Shown: one piece after another, positions 13,720-13,720 of the stretch | How positions within the stretch are numbered: position 1 is the stretch's first letter | Layout of the letters: each line of letters starts with the position of its first letter | From: an uncultured Collinsella sp. | GTDB taxonomy: Bacteria > Actinomycetota > Coriobacteriia > Coriobacteriales > Coriobacteriaceae | DNA length: 13,720 bases | Assembly (NCBI GenBank): GCA_902465015.1 | Contig: CABQLK010000051.1 | Location: 1 to 13,720 of the forward strand | Reading direction: 5' to 3' | The notes under the pieces: generated by a model | What the model saw: only the letters and a program-made list of their open reading frames with translations | What the model was told of the DNA's origin: nothing | Databases searched by the model: none | Translations under genes and position numbers: made by a program

Positions 13720-13720
13720 T

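Noticed and set aside
1..13720. Mobile element, CRISPR, tRNA or phage features
   Set aside because: I found no transposase or integrase gene, no regularly spaced repeats and no tRNA-like cloverleaf; the repeats seen are short hairpins in gene gaps.

Overview
The window most resembles a high-GC Gram-positive gut bacterium of the Coriobacteriia, probably Collinsella or a close relative. I infer this from the overall GC-rich codon use, the pairing of a fructose-type PTS with a GatZ-like protein and a split transketolase, the EF-G-2-like protein, and the generally Gram-positive style of the genes. No rRNA or marker gene in the window settles it. Twelve protein-coding genes are supported and none is cut by a window edge. 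I see no tRNA, rRNA, CRISPR array, insertion sequence or prophage.

Region 1 (about 178-6378, minus strand) is a six-gene carbohydrate operon. In transcription order it encodes a PTS EIIBC permease of the fructose family, a GatZ/KbaZ-family protein, a TalC-type transaldolase, the N-terminal and C-terminal halves of a split transketolase, and a stand-alone PTS EIIA. A LacI-family regulator (6664-7674, plus) is divergent, across a roughly 415-bp intergenic region holding a candidate promoter and dyads. I infer that the PTS imports and phosphorylates a ketose or similar sugar, that the GatZ-like protein epimerises the sugar phosphate, and that transaldolase and transketolase pass the product through the non-oxidative pentose phosphate reactions. 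There is no sugar-phosphate kinase and no catalytic class II aldolase (GatY/KbaY) in the operon. The operon falls into blocks separated by RNA hairpins. A pair of interlocked perfect inverted repeats lies between EIIBC and the GatZ-like gene. A hairpin followed by a good intrinsic terminator lies between the GatZ-like gene and transaldolase. Another hairpin lies between transaldolase and the transketolase pair. The last three genes are tightly packed.

Region 2 (7675-8853, plus) carries a membrane-anchored DNA/RNA non-specific endonuclease of the EndA type. It converges on region 3 (8888-10963, minus), an EF-G-2-like translational GTPase whose G-motifs differ from canonical EF-G. A terminator oriented for the GTPase gene lies between them.

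Region 4 (11204-13629, minus) is a compact polar amino acid ABC importer: substrate-binding lipoprotein, permease, then ATPase, with overlapping start and stop codons, a plausible promoter upstream and a strong terminator downstream.

The best candidate for something undescribed is the region 1 operon: its combination of PTS, GatZ-like protein, transaldolase and split transketolase, and its structured intercistronic RNA. The sequence alone does not identify the sugar.
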